A stretch of DNA of 64,000 nucleotides from Lachnospiraceae bacterium (GTDB taxonomy: Bacteria; Bacillota_A; Clostridia; Lachnospirales; Lachnospiraceae). The stretch is from NCBI GenBank assembly GCA_016287765.1, contig JAEEWS010000004.1, positions 1-64,000 on the forward strand, given 5' to 3'. The notes beneath the pieces were generated by a model. The model ran no database searches. It was not told the origin of the DNA and worked only from the letters and a program-made list of their open reading frames with translations. Within the stretch, counting starts at the first letter, position 1; each line of letters begins with the position of its first letter. Shown here one piece after another: positions 51,394-60,058 of the stretch. The translations under genes were made by a program, and so were the position numbers.

Positions 51394-52924
51394 CTTGAAC
51401 CTCGCTGATCCTTTCTATGCATCTTAAGCCTCCCTTTCGCCTCATATGTATGTCTATTCCCAGTGCGTTCACCGCTTCGCTTCTGGCCAGCCTTTCATCG
51501 CTGTATCCTCCCGCATTGAGCCGGGCGTTGGTAAAATCCCTCACCATGTCGGAAGTTTCCTTATAGTGGGCGGTAAACAGAATAGTCTCCGCAGTTTTAG
51601 CGATATCTGTAAGCGTAACCGCCATGTCCGGAGTATTCACCTCTCCCACGGCAAAAACCTGTCCCGTGGTCTTCTTGGAAAATCCCAGGACTCTGTCCGC
51701 CGGATCCTTATCCGACACTCTTAAGGTCAGGGTATTGGCTTTCGGGAGATAATCACGGATATTAAGTTCAAAGCTTTCCGCCTCGATCACGCGTATGCTC
51801 TTTTCCTTACCTATCTCTATAAGCAACGCCCTTAAAAGGGTGGTCTTTCCCGAGGCTGTTTCTCCCGTTACCGCAATACTCTTCCTGGTGTGCAATATGC
51901 GTATCAGGAGATCCCTTAGTTCTTCGTCCTCCACCAGTTCATCCAGGGATATCCTCGGCACGGTATCAAATTTTCTGATAAGCCCTGCCCAGGAGTCCGA
52001 AAAAGGCGGTCTTGTAACAGTCACTCTTCTTCCGTCGGGGGTGTCCGCCACGATCCTCGGCGTTCTTCTTGTAAGTTCACCCGCTCCCGTGTTTTTTATC
52101 AGGTTTCTTAATACTCTGATCAATTCATCATCGGATCCGAAGGAAAGGAACAGCAGCCTGACCGGAATCCCCGAGACCAGGATGTGCACGCTGTCCCTGC
52201 TGAAGCTTTTGCTTTCAACATTTTTCTTTTCTTCCAGCATTTCCCTGTAATCGTAGTTATCCTTTATGCATCCCGACATTCCCAACTGTATCTCTTCGAT
52301 GCATCCCTTCTGCCACATCAATGAATCCACTTCTCCAAAGCCCACCGTCATGGCGTAGATCATGGTCGCCAACACCTTTAGCCTGTCCTCCCTGTCCATA
52401 TTACGGCATAAACAGGCATATGCATCCTCAACATAATTACCCGACAACTCTCCGCAACAGACAGAAACATCCTTGAACCTGCTTTCCCAGAGTTTTTCAA
52501 AGCCTCTTTCCCGCTCATTCTTTCCCGCCTCGTAAAGTATGCACTCAAATCTCCCCCAAAGATTGCCGCTTTCATTAAATATCCTGTCCAATTCTTCATC
52601 CGTGGGTTTTTTAACCTCCGTTAGCCAGGCAAGGATCACAGACTTTATCACATCCCTGGGTCCTTTAAGCCCGCTGCAGCAGTTTCCCAGAGCCTCTGCC
52701 ACCGACTCCTCGGTCTTTTGTACATTTAAAGCCGAATTCCCGCCGAAGTTTTGTTTCCTAAGGCCGTAGTCGTTAAGAAGTTCTGCTCCCTCCTTTACCA
52801 GCCGCGAGAAGGTCACACACCTCATGGTCTCATCCTTTTTTTCCTTTCTTTCTTTAAAAAGCATATATCCCGCCAACGGGATCAGAAGCAAAAGAAAGAC
52901 CAGCTGAAGGACCTCACCTGTCAT
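51347..52924 (-). CDS. Tad-like locus: secretion ATPase (TadA/CpaF-like) with N-terminal membrane anchor
   Basis: 525 aa. Residues 4-23 form a hydrophobic helix (VLQLVFLLLLIPLAGYMLF), which is unusual because TadA/CpaF is cytosolic. The C-terminal ATPase has Walker A GETASGKTTLL (354-364), Walker B-like GQVFAVGEVNT (421-431) and FTAHYKET (450-457), all at the spacing of secretion ATPases. The Asp-box and several consensus residues differ (the usual GxxHAN is replaced by TAHYKE). Preceded by an N-terminal domain of about 250 residues that I do not recognise. Confidence 0.7.
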   Translation of the reverse strand: MTGEVLQLVFLLLLIPLAGYMLFKERKEKKDETMRCVTFSRLVKEGAELLNDYGLRKQNFGGNSALNVQKTEESVAEALGNCCSGLKGPRDVIKSVILAWLTEVKKPTDEELDRIFNESGNLWGRFECILYEAGKNERERGFEKLWESRFKDVSVCCGELSGNYVEDAYACLCRNMDREDRLKVLATMIYAMTVGFGEVDSLMWQKGCIEEIQLGMSGCIKDNYDYREMLEEKKNVESKSFSRDSVHILVSGIPVRLLFLSFGSDDELIRVLRNLIKNTGAGELTRRTPRIVADTPDGRRVTVTRPPFSDSWAGLIRKFDTVPRISLDELVEDEELRDLLIRILHTRKSIAVTGETASGKTTLLRALLIEIGKEKSIRVIEAESFELNIRDYLPKANTLTLRVSDKDPADRVLGFSKKTTGQVFAVGEVNTPDMAVTLTDIAKTAETILFTAHYKETSDMVRDFTNARLNAGGYSDERLARSEAVNALGIDIHMRRKGGLRCIERISEVQDDGGIKCLWPLPTVG

Positions 52925-53673
52925 CTTCCTCCTCCTTTCAACATTTTATTTACCATTTCCCCGGTTTTGGATGTGAAATAATGATCCGGCATATACCTTC
53001 CCATATTCCTCATGGTCTTAAAAAACTCCACAACCGTCCCTTCGGAAAGCGCATCCATGAAGCCTGTGCAGGAGGGCAGCATAGTCAGTTCCGTTCCGTA
53101 GGAAAATCTGAAACTCCCGGCGCCGGCAGTGGAATTCTTAAGGCTACCGTTAACCACAAACATATCTTTTTTATCTTTTCCCTGTTTTTCAAAATGTTCT
53201 TTCCATGCCCTTTTGCTCTGGGGCAACATCCACATTGTGGTATCCGCCTTTATCCTTCTGCCCGCTCCGCAGTCCACCAATACCAGGTCGTACACTTTTC
53301 CGATCTCGGATATCATTACCTCCGAGAGTTCATCCTCTTCTTTTCCCCTTATAAGACCTCCCCCGTGGAACACATCCAGAGAAGGACTCAGAGTTTTAAG
53401 CGCACAGCCTCTCACCTTTTCTTCATTTAATCTTCCTCCCCTTATCATCAGCAACAGAGCAGAGAGGCCGGTCTTTTTATAGATCTCTTTCTTTAGATCA
53501 TTTGCTAAGTGTCTGTCAAAACAGTCGCAGATGTCGTTCTTCCCTCCGGGGAGCTGGACCACCGCCGTATTAAATCCGGTCTCTGCGGCAAGCCAGGATG
53601 CTGCGGCAGAAACACAGGAGGTTACGTGGCCTGTTCCCGAAAGGTCGGATCTGAACTCAAAGATCTTGCCCAT
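52921..53673 (-). CDS. Tad-like locus: TadZ/CpaE-like protein with degenerate P-loop
   Basis: 250 aa. MinD/ParA fold signs: an N-terminal P-loop position SDLSGTGHVTSCVSAAASWLA where the Walker lysine is a histidine, then TAVVQLPG, VYDLVLVDCGAGRRIKADT (residues 127-145) and MFVVNG. TadZ proteins also often have atypical ATPase sites and position the machine at the cell pole. Overlaps the ATPase gene by 4 bases and the next upstream gene by 52. Confidence 0.6.
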   Translation of the reverse strand: MGKIFEFRSDLSGTGHVTSCVSAAASWLAAETGFNTAVVQLPGGKNDICDCFDRHLANDLKKEIYKKTGLSALLLMIRGGRLNEEKVRGCALKTLSPSLDVFHGGGLIRGKEEDELSEVMISEIGKVYDLVLVDCGAGRRIKADTTMWMLPQSKRAWKEHFEKQGKDKKDMFVVNGSLKNSTAGAGSFRFSYGTELTMLPSCTGFMDALSEGTVVEFFKTMRNMGRYMPDHYFTSKTGEMVNKMLKGGGR

Positions 53674-54233
53674 TTTTTCTCCCTTTCCATTACTTTTTTC
53701 ATTTTTCTGCGGGTCAGTCCCATGATCTCTTCACCCATATCCATAAGACCTTTTCTCATTCCCGGACTCAGGTTCTTAAGGCGGTATTGTATCCCTTCCT
53801 GAAGACAGCATCTCACTGTCAAGTCCTTGACGCTTTCTCTTAAATAGACACTGCTTCCCTTTATCTTAAGCAGGTTCATTATGTAATCCCCTGCTTTTTC
53901 ATTTCCGCAGATATCTCTGATCAGCACCAGGTCATAGACATTACATCCCAGCTGTCTCATGTCCCTTTCAAACCTTCTGGCAGTTGCGGGGAAGATATCC
54001 GTAACAAGGCAGTTGATATCACCTGAAGCTTTTTTTGCCTTTATCATCCCGTTTATCAAAAGCACTCCGGGATATTCTTTTATCTCTTCCTCCCTTATCA
54101 AAGGGATATCGGAAAAGGAATAACTTCTCACCGTGTCATTTATGGCCACATCTATCCCTGACAGTTTAAGCAGTTTTGCAAAGTGCATGACGATATCTTC
54201 ACAATCGACGCCGTCAAAACATATGCATTTCAT
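53622..54233 (-). CDS. Tad-like locus: second MinD-like protein without P-loop
   Basis: 203 aa. FDGVDCEDIVMHFAKLLKLSG occupies the place of a ParA P-loop helix but has no GK[ST]. Then INCLVTDIFPATARRFERDM and VYDLVLIRDICGNEKAGDYI at the place of the Walker B and switch segments. It may be a non-ATPase partner of the TadZ-like protein. Cytosolic. Fold inference from pattern only. Confidence 0.5.
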   Translation of the reverse strand: MKCICFDGVDCEDIVMHFAKLLKLSGIDVAINDTVRSYSFSDIPLIREEEIKEYPGVLLINGMIKAKKASGDINCLVTDIFPATARRFERDMRQLGCNVYDLVLIRDICGNEKAGDYIMNLLKIKGSSVYLRESVKDLTVRCCLQEGIQYRLKNLSPGMRKGLMDMGEEIMGLTRRKMKKVMEREKKWARSLSSDPTFREQAT

Positions 54234-54789
54234 TTTGTCTTCCTCTCCTTCCCTTTATCATCATTCCCCATTTTCCTGCAGGAGGTCTGACGGCACAGAA
54301 TGCTCCGCTTTCGATCTCAGGATCTCTGCAGGTCAGTTCTTTTCCCGTTTCTTCTATTGCCAGTATCCTTATTATCCTTTCCTCTTCTTCCCGGTTATCG
54401 GAACAGAGAAAAGCGGCCTTTTTGTATCTTTGACCGTCTGCGGAAAGCTCGGTACCGGAATGATTTTGGATCTTGCAAAAGGATCCGGTCCTTATCTCCC
54501 AATCCGTAAAGTTTATAACGAAGGAAAGATCTCCGGCCCTTTCCTTTTCCTTATCTCCCTGCATTTTTAAAAAATCCCTTTCTTTTTCCGGAATACCCAA
54601 TACCTTTTCCGAGAGAAGAGCTTTGTACATCTTCTTAAGGTCATCCCCGGTAAGTTCATCGGAAGCCTCTGTTTTAAGGAGTTCTTCCAATTCTTCTCTT
54701 CTTTCCAGGATTAAAATGTTTAAAAGCTGTTTTCCGGTCAGGAAGCCACCGTTATCAAAGGGCCAGTCCCCTTCCTCTCTCTGCTTCAT
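54214..54789 (-). CDS. Tad-like locus: uncharacterised 191-aa cytosolic protein
   Basis: Charged helical N-terminus (GFLTGKQLLNILILERREELEEL split as ILERREELEELLKTEASDEL) and a beta-rich C-terminus (SFVINFTDWEIRTGSF, RIIRILAIEETGKEL, AFCAVRPPAGKWGMMIKGR). No signal or membrane segment. Overlaps genes on both sides (20 bases, 1 base), so it belongs to the operon. I do not recognise the family. Confidence 0.5.
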   Translation of the reverse strand: MKQREEGDWPFDNGGFLTGKQLLNILILERREELEELLKTEASDELTGDDLKKMYKALLSEKVLGIPEKERDFLKMQGDKEKERAGDLSFVINFTDWEIRTGSFCKIQNHSGTELSADGQRYKKAAFLCSDNREEEERIIRILAIEETGKELTCRDPEIESGAFCAVRPPAGKWGMMIKGRRGRQNEMHMF

Positions 54790-55259
54790 CAGGGTATCCT
54801 CACGGCATAGGCTCTGACTATGCTTCCTTCTTTCATACCGATCAGTGCATCGGTGATACAGGCCAGCTCATCTTCCCTGACCAGGAGAAAAACCCCTTCC
54901 TTGTCCATGCCTTTAATGCATTTTTCCGCCAAAAGTTTGGAATCTCCTCCATTCGGATCTACTATCCGGACATCGATCAGATCACCTTCGGATATGTAAT
55001 TACTGATATCTATCCCGTCGATCCACACTTCCCTCATTTCGGGAGTGTTCTTTTCTTCGATCACTGTTTCCCGTTCTATAGTGTCCTGTGTCTCTTCCTG
55101 CGTGCTTACCTGCCTTTCTGCCTCAAACCCCACACCGTTTGCAATACACAGCCTTTCTGCCAAAAGAGAAGCAAAGGCTCCGGCAGTAAAAAACATCACA
55201 AAAAGCAGGACACGAATGATCGTCCCCGTCTTGTTTTTTCCGTATTTTATTTTGTACAT
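54789..55259 (-). CDS. Tad-like locus: CpaB/RcpC-like SAF domain protein
   Basis: 156 aa. One N-terminal membrane helix (TIIRVLLFVMFFTAGAFASLL), a variable acidic stretch, then a SAF/RcpC-like domain: DISNYISEGDLIDVRIVDPNG, LLAEKCIKGMDKEGVFLLV, DELACITDALIGMKEGSIV. CpaB/RcpC is a periplasm-side assembly factor of Tad pili. First gene after the operon promoter (55332-55360). Confidence 0.6.
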   Translation of the reverse strand: MYKIKYGKNKTGTIIRVLLFVMFFTAGAFASLLAERLCIANGVGFEAERQVSTQEETQDTIERETVIEEKNTPEMREVWIDGIDISNYISEGDLIDVRIVDPNGGDSKLLAEKCIKGMDKEGVFLLVREDELACITDALIGMKEGSIVRAYAVRIP

Positions 55260-55331
55260 TTTAATTGGATCTGTTCCTGAAGTTTTAGAACTATCATTTG
55301 AACATATGAATCAGACAATTTGACGTGCCAT

Positions 55332-55360
55332 ATTATATACTGACACACTGAATTTGTAAA
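55332..55360 (-). promoter_or_regulatory. Promoter of the Tad-like operon
   Basis: Minus strand TTTACA (55360-55355), 17-base spacer, TATAAT (55337-55332), about 70 bases before the first start codon. Confidence 0.7.
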
Positions 55361-55432
55361 GAATTATTTTTTTGAAGTTGTATTTTTTTTGATCTGGGTT
55401 TATCATAGTACAAGTTTGAACGGAGGCTTTTC

Positions 55433-55681
55433 ATGGAAAAATCAGCTGAAAAGAAAATGGCGCCTCTCCTTCCCTATGATGTGACGGTAGCTGAAAATTT
55501 CAAAATGTATGATTCCTTTGCCTATGTAAATAACAGGGACAAGACTGCCCCCATGGTTCATGAATTGGAGACGGGAAATGTTCTTAAGTACTACACGTGC
55601 AATATCACTGAGGAAGACTTTAGGATCGGATTGGATACACCCAAGTATCTGAAGGTCACACCTCGCAAAAATAAAGATTAA
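55433..55681 (+). CDS. Small conserved-looking protein upstream of argH
   Basis: 82 aa, GGAGG 6 bases before the ATG. Cytosolic, charged, with PYDVTVAENFKMYDSFAY, NNRDKTAPMVHELETGN and DTPKYLKVTPRKNKD. Not recognised. Ends 10 bases before argH and probably shares its transcript. It may be a small regulator or a domain-level partner; no evidence decides. Confidence 0.6.
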   Translation: MEKSAEKKMAPLLPYDVTVAENFKMYDSFAYVNNRDKTAPMVHELETGNVLKYYTCNITEEDFRIGLDTPKYLKVTPRKNKD

Positions 55682-55691
55682 GGAGAACCTA

Positions 55692-57059
55692 ATGAAACTC
55701 TGGGGCGGACGTTTTACCAAAGAAGAAGACCAACTTGTACATCGATTCAACGAATCTCTTTCCTTCGATCAGAGATTTTACGCACAGGACATCCGCGGTA
55801 GCATCGCACATGTTACCATGCTGGCGGCCTGCGGTATTATATCCGATGAGGAAAAGGATCTTATAATTAAAACCCTGAATGACATAAAAGCCGATATAGA
55901 TAACGGTAAACTTGTGTTCGGCACAGAATCCGAAGATATCCATTCCTTCGTTGAAGCCGAGCTCATCGCCCGCACGGGGGATACCGGAAAGAAGCTGCAC
56001 ACAGGCCGTTCCCGTAACGATCAGGTGGCTTTGGACATGAGACTCTACACCAGAGATGTAACAGACGAACTCATCGCCTTAGAAACCGGCCTTTTAAAGG
56101 AGCTCTATGTGCTCATGGAAAAAAATCTGGACACCTACATGCCCGGTTTCACCCATTTGCAGAAGGCCCAGCCTGTAACACTGGCTCATCATCTGGGCGC
56201 TTACTTTGAAATGTTTTTAAGAGACCGTTCCCGTCTTAAGGACAATCGTGAACGCATGAACTACTGTCCTCTCGGCAGCGGAGCTTTGGCAGGCACCACC
56301 TACCCTCTGGACAGAAAGCTCACTGCTTCACTCCTCGGCTTTTACGGTCCTACTCTTAACTCAATGGATTCCGTGTCCGACAGGGATTATCTTCTTGAAC
56401 TCCTTTCGGACCTTTCGATCACCATGATGCACTTAAGCCGTTTTTGCGAAGAGATCATCATGTGGAATTCCAACGAATATCGTTTTATAGAGTTGGATGA
56501 TGCCTACTCCACAGGCTCCAGCATCATGCCTCAGAAGAAAAATCCGGATATCGCGGAGCTCATCCGCGGCAAGACAGGAAGAGTTTACGGACATCTCATG
56601 GCACTTCTCACCACCATGAAGGGTCTTCCCCTTGCTTATAATAAAGATATGCAGGAAGACAAAGAAGGCGCCTTCGATGCCATGGATACGGTTAAGGATT
56701 GTCTTTCCCTCTTTACGGATATGCTTAAGACCATTACCGTAAATAAGGAAAACATGGAAAGCAGTGCAAAAAACGGCTTCACCAATGCCACAGATGCAGC
56801 CGACTGGTTGGTAAAGAACGGCGTTCCTTTCCGCGATGCTCACGGTATCATCGGGCAGCTTGTCCTTCTCTGTATCGAAAAGGACTGCTCTCTGGATGAA
56901 CTTCCGCTTGAAGAATACAAAAAGATCTGTCCCACCTTCAACGAAGGCATATATGAAGCCATCGCCATGAAGACCTGCGTGGATAAGAGAAACACCATCG
57001 GAGCTCCGGGAAGAAGCGCCATGGAAAAAGTACTTGAAGCATATAAAGATATGATATAA
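55692..57059 (+). CDS. argH: Argininosuccinate lyase
   Basis: 455 aa. Fumarase superfamily: signature GSSIMPQKKNP, HTGRSRNDQVALDMRL and FTHLQKAQPVTLAHHL. Cleaves argininosuccinate to arginine and fumarate, the last step of arginine biosynthesis. AAGGAG 7 bases upstream. argG is not next to it in the window. Confidence 0.96.
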   Translation: MKLWGGRFTKEEDQLVHRFNESLSFDQRFYAQDIRGSIAHVTMLAACGIISDEEKDLIIKTLNDIKADIDNGKLVFGTESEDIHSFVEAELIARTGDTGKKLHTGRSRNDQVALDMRLYTRDVTDELIALETGLLKELYVLMEKNLDTYMPGFTHLQKAQPVTLAHHLGAYFEMFLRDRSRLKDNRERMNYCPLGSGALAGTTYPLDRKLTASLLGFYGPTLNSMDSVSDRDYLLELLSDLSITMMHLSRFCEEIIMWNSNEYRFIELDDAYSTGSSIMPQKKNPDIAELIRGKTGRVYGHLMALLTTMKGLPLAYNKDMQEDKEGAFDAMDTVKDCLSLFTDMLKTITVNKENMESSAKNGFTNATDAADWLVKNGVPFRDAHGIIGQLVLLCIEKDCSLDELPLEEYKKICPTFNEGIYEAIAMKTCVDKRNTIGAPGRSAMEKVLEAYKDMI

Positions 57060-57066
57060 AAATTAA

Positions 57067-57101
57067 GCGTTTTGCCGATATCTCGACAAAACGCATTTTT
57101 T
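57067..57101 (+). terminator. Terminator of argH
   Basis: Stem gcgttttg / caaaacgc with a 12-base loop, then ATTTTTTTA. Confidence 0.8.
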
Positions 57102-57107
57102 TATTAT

Positions 57108-58049
57108 TTAAACCGCATTCGTAAAATAGTTTTTGTTTCCGGTTATCTTTATTGCTCTCTTTTTTCCCAGGACCTTATAATTCCTTCCCATGATCACTCC
57201 CAGATACCGCACTCCGCAGGACAGGATGAAATAGGGAGTTTTAAGGAGTCTTCCCTGCTTTCCCAGCCTTTTTATCATGTATTTCACATATCTGGTACCT
57301 TCCTTTTCGGAAGAAAGCTTCTTAAAGATCTCCGGATGATCCGCCTGGTTCACGCCGAGAGCAAAACTGCGCTTAAAATTGTCTTTAAGACTGTAATCAT
57401 GAGAATGAAAGACCTTTGCTTCAGACACATATGCAAGACTGCCTCCCGCCTTAAGAAGTCTGTAGGCATAGGTCATGTCTTCGGCAAAAATGCTCTTTTC
57501 CCTAAAGCCACCCATTTCAATAAATCTGTCTTTCTTATACATCATACAGGTATCGGAGCAAAAGATCGTCTTGATCCCGTACTTTTTAAAATCCTCTGCT
57601 GTCCTTACATAGGATTTCCCTGTGTAATTAAATAATCTCGTATATTTTTCAAGTATATCCGCTTTTTCATTTGCCACCTGACGGGCAAAGGCCGCATCTG
57701 CACCGTTTTCAAGTGCTTCTGAAAGACGTTCCAAAAGATGCGGCCCTGCGGGAACCGCATCCTGTGTCATAAAAAGCACCGCATCCGCATCGGAGATCTC
57801 GGCCATCTTCTGTCTGGTAAGGGCATGATCATATTCACTTTTCTTAACAGGGTACACTTCTATCTCTGTTTTTCCCTGTCCCATCTCCTCTTTCGCCCTG
57901 CTTTTTATCTTATCGCAGTCATCGGTTTCGCCGACGGTATTTGCTATCAGCACCTTGTCGGGAGTAAGCGTCTGTTCCGACAGTTTCTTCAAAAGTCTGT
58001 TGAATTTTTGATCCGGCTTGTAAACCGGAATAATAACATCGATCCTCAT
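57108..58049 (-). CDS. Glycosyltransferase family 2
   Basis: 313 aa. MRIDVIIPVYKPDQKFNRLL start and nucleotide-sugar motif VLFMTQDAVPAG at about 93-104 (TQD replaces the usual DxD, as in some rhamnosyltransferases), plus CSDTCMMYKKDRFIEMGGF and ED in FAEDMTYAYRL. Soluble; the C-terminus is basic. Could decorate wall polysaccharide; substrate unknown. Confidence 0.82.
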   Translation of the reverse strand: MRIDVIIPVYKPDQKFNRLLKKLSEQTLTPDKVLIANTVGETDDCDKIKSRAKEEMGQGKTEIEVYPVKKSEYDHALTRQKMAEISDADAVLFMTQDAVPAGPHLLERLSEALENGADAAFARQVANEKADILEKYTRLFNYTGKSYVRTAEDFKKYGIKTIFCSDTCMMYKKDRFIEMGGFREKSIFAEDMTYAYRLLKAGGSLAYVSEAKVFHSHDYSLKDNFKRSFALGVNQADHPEIFKKLSSEKEGTRYVKYMIKRLGKQGRLLKTPYFILSCGVRYLGVIMGRNYKVLGKKRAIKITGNKNYFTNAV

Positions 58050-58111
58050 ATAAGCCTCTTTTCTGCTTTCCTGATCTGATTTTAGACCATTTTCCCTCTT
58101 TCGGCAATAAA

Positions 58112-58137
58112 AAATGTCGTGCTTTCACACGACATTT
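58112..58137 (-). terminator. Terminator of potD
   Basis: 10-bp perfect stem aaatgtcgtg / cacgacattt with a 6-base loop; T-rich on the minus strand after it. Confidence 0.75.
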
Positions 58138-58150
58138 AAATTCTATCCGA

Positions 58151-59203
58151 TCACTCATTGGCAACGATCTTGGTCCACAGATCGTTTGTAAGTCTTCTGA
58201 TGGTCTCATTATCATGATAGATCTCATCAAGAGCATAGGTCCTGGGAAGATATGCCTCGTTATCCGCATAATCTCCGCCCTCTGCCGTAACCTCCGCAAG
58301 CACTTCGGCATTGGGTGAAGTATAGCCTACGGTAAGAGTATTGTCCATGCATGCTTCTTTGGTGAGCATATAATTGATAAACTTGTTTGCAAGAGTGGGG
58401 TTTTCAGCATTGGTGGGGATAACCATGGCATCGCACCAGATGTTGGTTCCGCAAGCGGGAGTGTAATAGCTCATATTCTCATTCTCACCGAGAACGTAAG
58501 CCGCATCACCGCTGTACATGATGGCCAGATCTTTTTCTCCTTGAGCCATGGAATCGATGACGAGATCCGTAACATAAACGGGTTCGGTAGCTTCGTCAAG
58601 CTCGATCAGCCACTTATAGGCTTCGTTTATCTCATTCTCGTTTTCCGTGTTGCAGGAATAACCCAGCTGCTTTAAAGCGATCATAAAGCTGTCTCTGGAG
58701 GAATTGTACATATAGAGCTTGCCCTTGTACTTGGGGTCTTTCATTATACCGAAGCCCTCATTTTCAAGATCGCTGTAATCCACGTTGTTCTTGTTGTAAA
58801 CAATGCCGCAGGTACCCCAGAAGTAGGGAACGGAATAGGTATTGTCGGGATCGTAACCCATGTTCTTAACGCCGTCCGCAAGAAGGGAAATGTTGGGAAT
58901 GGCAGACTTATCTATGGGCTGTAACATCTTTTCGTTTATAAGTCTCTCGATCATGTAGTCCGAAGGAACCAATACATCATAGGCACTGCCCCCTGCCAGT
59001 TTGGTATACATCATCTCATTGGAATCATAGTATTCCACGATGACTCTGCAATTATATTCCTTTTCAAAATTGGAAATAACATCTTCACCCAGGTACTCAC
59101 CCCAGATATAGAGCTTAAGTTTTTCCTTTGCACCTCCGCAGCCGCCGAAGCAGGATGCGATCAACGCCATTACAAGCGCCGTGATCATAAATCTTTTTTT
59201 CAT
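58151..59203 (-). CDS. potD: Spermidine/putrescine ABC transporter substrate-binding protein
   Basis: 350 aa. Lipobox LIASC with the lipidated Cys at 18. Solute-binding fold of the PotD kind: KLYIWGEYLGEDVISNFEKE, YDVLVPSDYMIERL, YFWGTCGIVYNK, and LTVGYTSPNAEVLAEV at the end. Captures polyamine outside the membrane and hands it to PotBC. Last gene of potABCD. Confidence 0.92.
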   Translation of the reverse strand: MKKRFMITALVMALIASCFGGCGGAKEKLKLYIWGEYLGEDVISNFEKEYNCRVIVEYYDSNEMMYTKLAGGSAYDVLVPSDYMIERLINEKMLQPIDKSAIPNISLLADGVKNMGYDPDNTYSVPYFWGTCGIVYNKNNVDYSDLENEGFGIMKDPKYKGKLYMYNSSRDSFMIALKQLGYSCNTENENEINEAYKWLIELDEATEPVYVTDLVIDSMAQGEKDLAIMYSGDAAYVLGENENMSYYTPACGTNIWCDAMVIPTNAENPTLANKFINYMLTKEACMDNTLTVGYTSPNAEVLAEVTAEGGDYADNEAYLPRTYALDEIYHDNETIRRLTNDLWTKIVANE

Positions 59204-59254
59204 TTTCTTTATTCTCCTAACCGGAAATTATATTTCCCGCACATCTTATATCAT

Positions 59255-60058
59255 TTATGCCGGTAACGCAAGATTTTTCTTTTTGCCGATCTTTGAAGGA
59301 ACGATATTGGCCAGCAACAGAAAGACCGAGATTATAACCGTTACAAGTGTGGCAAGAGCGTTTATCGAAGGGTTGACTCTCTTTGACATGGTATAAACGA
59401 TGATCGATATATTTGAAACTCCGTTTCCCTGCACAAAGAAGGAAATGACGAAATCGTCAAAACTCATGGTAAATGCGGTCAACGCACCGGATATTATACC
59501 CGGCATTATCTGGGGTATGACTACTTTCCATAAGGCATATAAAGGCGTGGCCCCGAGATCCATAGCCGCTTCCGCCAGATTCGGATCCAATCCTCGCAGC
59601 CTCGGCATCACACTTAAGATCACATAAGGTGTACAAAACATTACGTGAGCAAGAAGCATCGTTCCGAAACCGTTTTTAAAATGCAATGTGGCAAACAGCA
59701 CCAAAAGTCCTATAGCGGTAACAATGTCGGGATTCATGATGGGAAGGTTGTTGATCTGTTCCACCGCAAACTTAAGTCCCTTGTTGCTCTTTGAAAGTCC
59801 TATTGCCGCAACGGTTCCGAAAAGGGTGGACAAGACTGTGGCCAAAGCCGCTATGACTATGGTATAGAACACCGCTTCCTTCATTTCCCTGTCTCTGAAC
59901 ATCTTACCGTACCACTGAAGTGAAAAGCCGGTAAAGTTTGTCAGGGATTTTCCTTCGTTAAAGGAAAAAACAATGGCATATATTATGGGTGCATAGAAGA
60001 AAAGTGCCAAAACCCACATCAGTATTTTGGATGATAATTTATTCTGTCTTTTCATCAA
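59255..60058 (-). CDS. potC: Spermidine/putrescine ABC transporter permease PotC
   Basis: 267 aa with six membrane helices. EAA motif region DLGATPLYALWKVVIPQIMPGI, and AFTMSFDDFVISFFV. Overlaps potB by 4 bases. Confidence 0.92.
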   Translation of the reverse strand: MMKRQNKLSSKILMWVLALFFYAPIIYAIVFSFNEGKSLTNFTGFSLQWYGKMFRDREMKEAVFYTIVIAALATVLSTLFGTVAAIGLSKSNKGLKFAVEQINNLPIMNPDIVTAIGLLVLFATLHFKNGFGTMLLAHVMFCTPYVILSVMPRLRGLDPNLAEAAMDLGATPLYALWKVVIPQIMPGIISGALTAFTMSFDDFVISFFVQGNGVSNISIIVYTMSKRVNPSINALATLVTVIISVFLLLANIVPSKIGKKKNLALPA

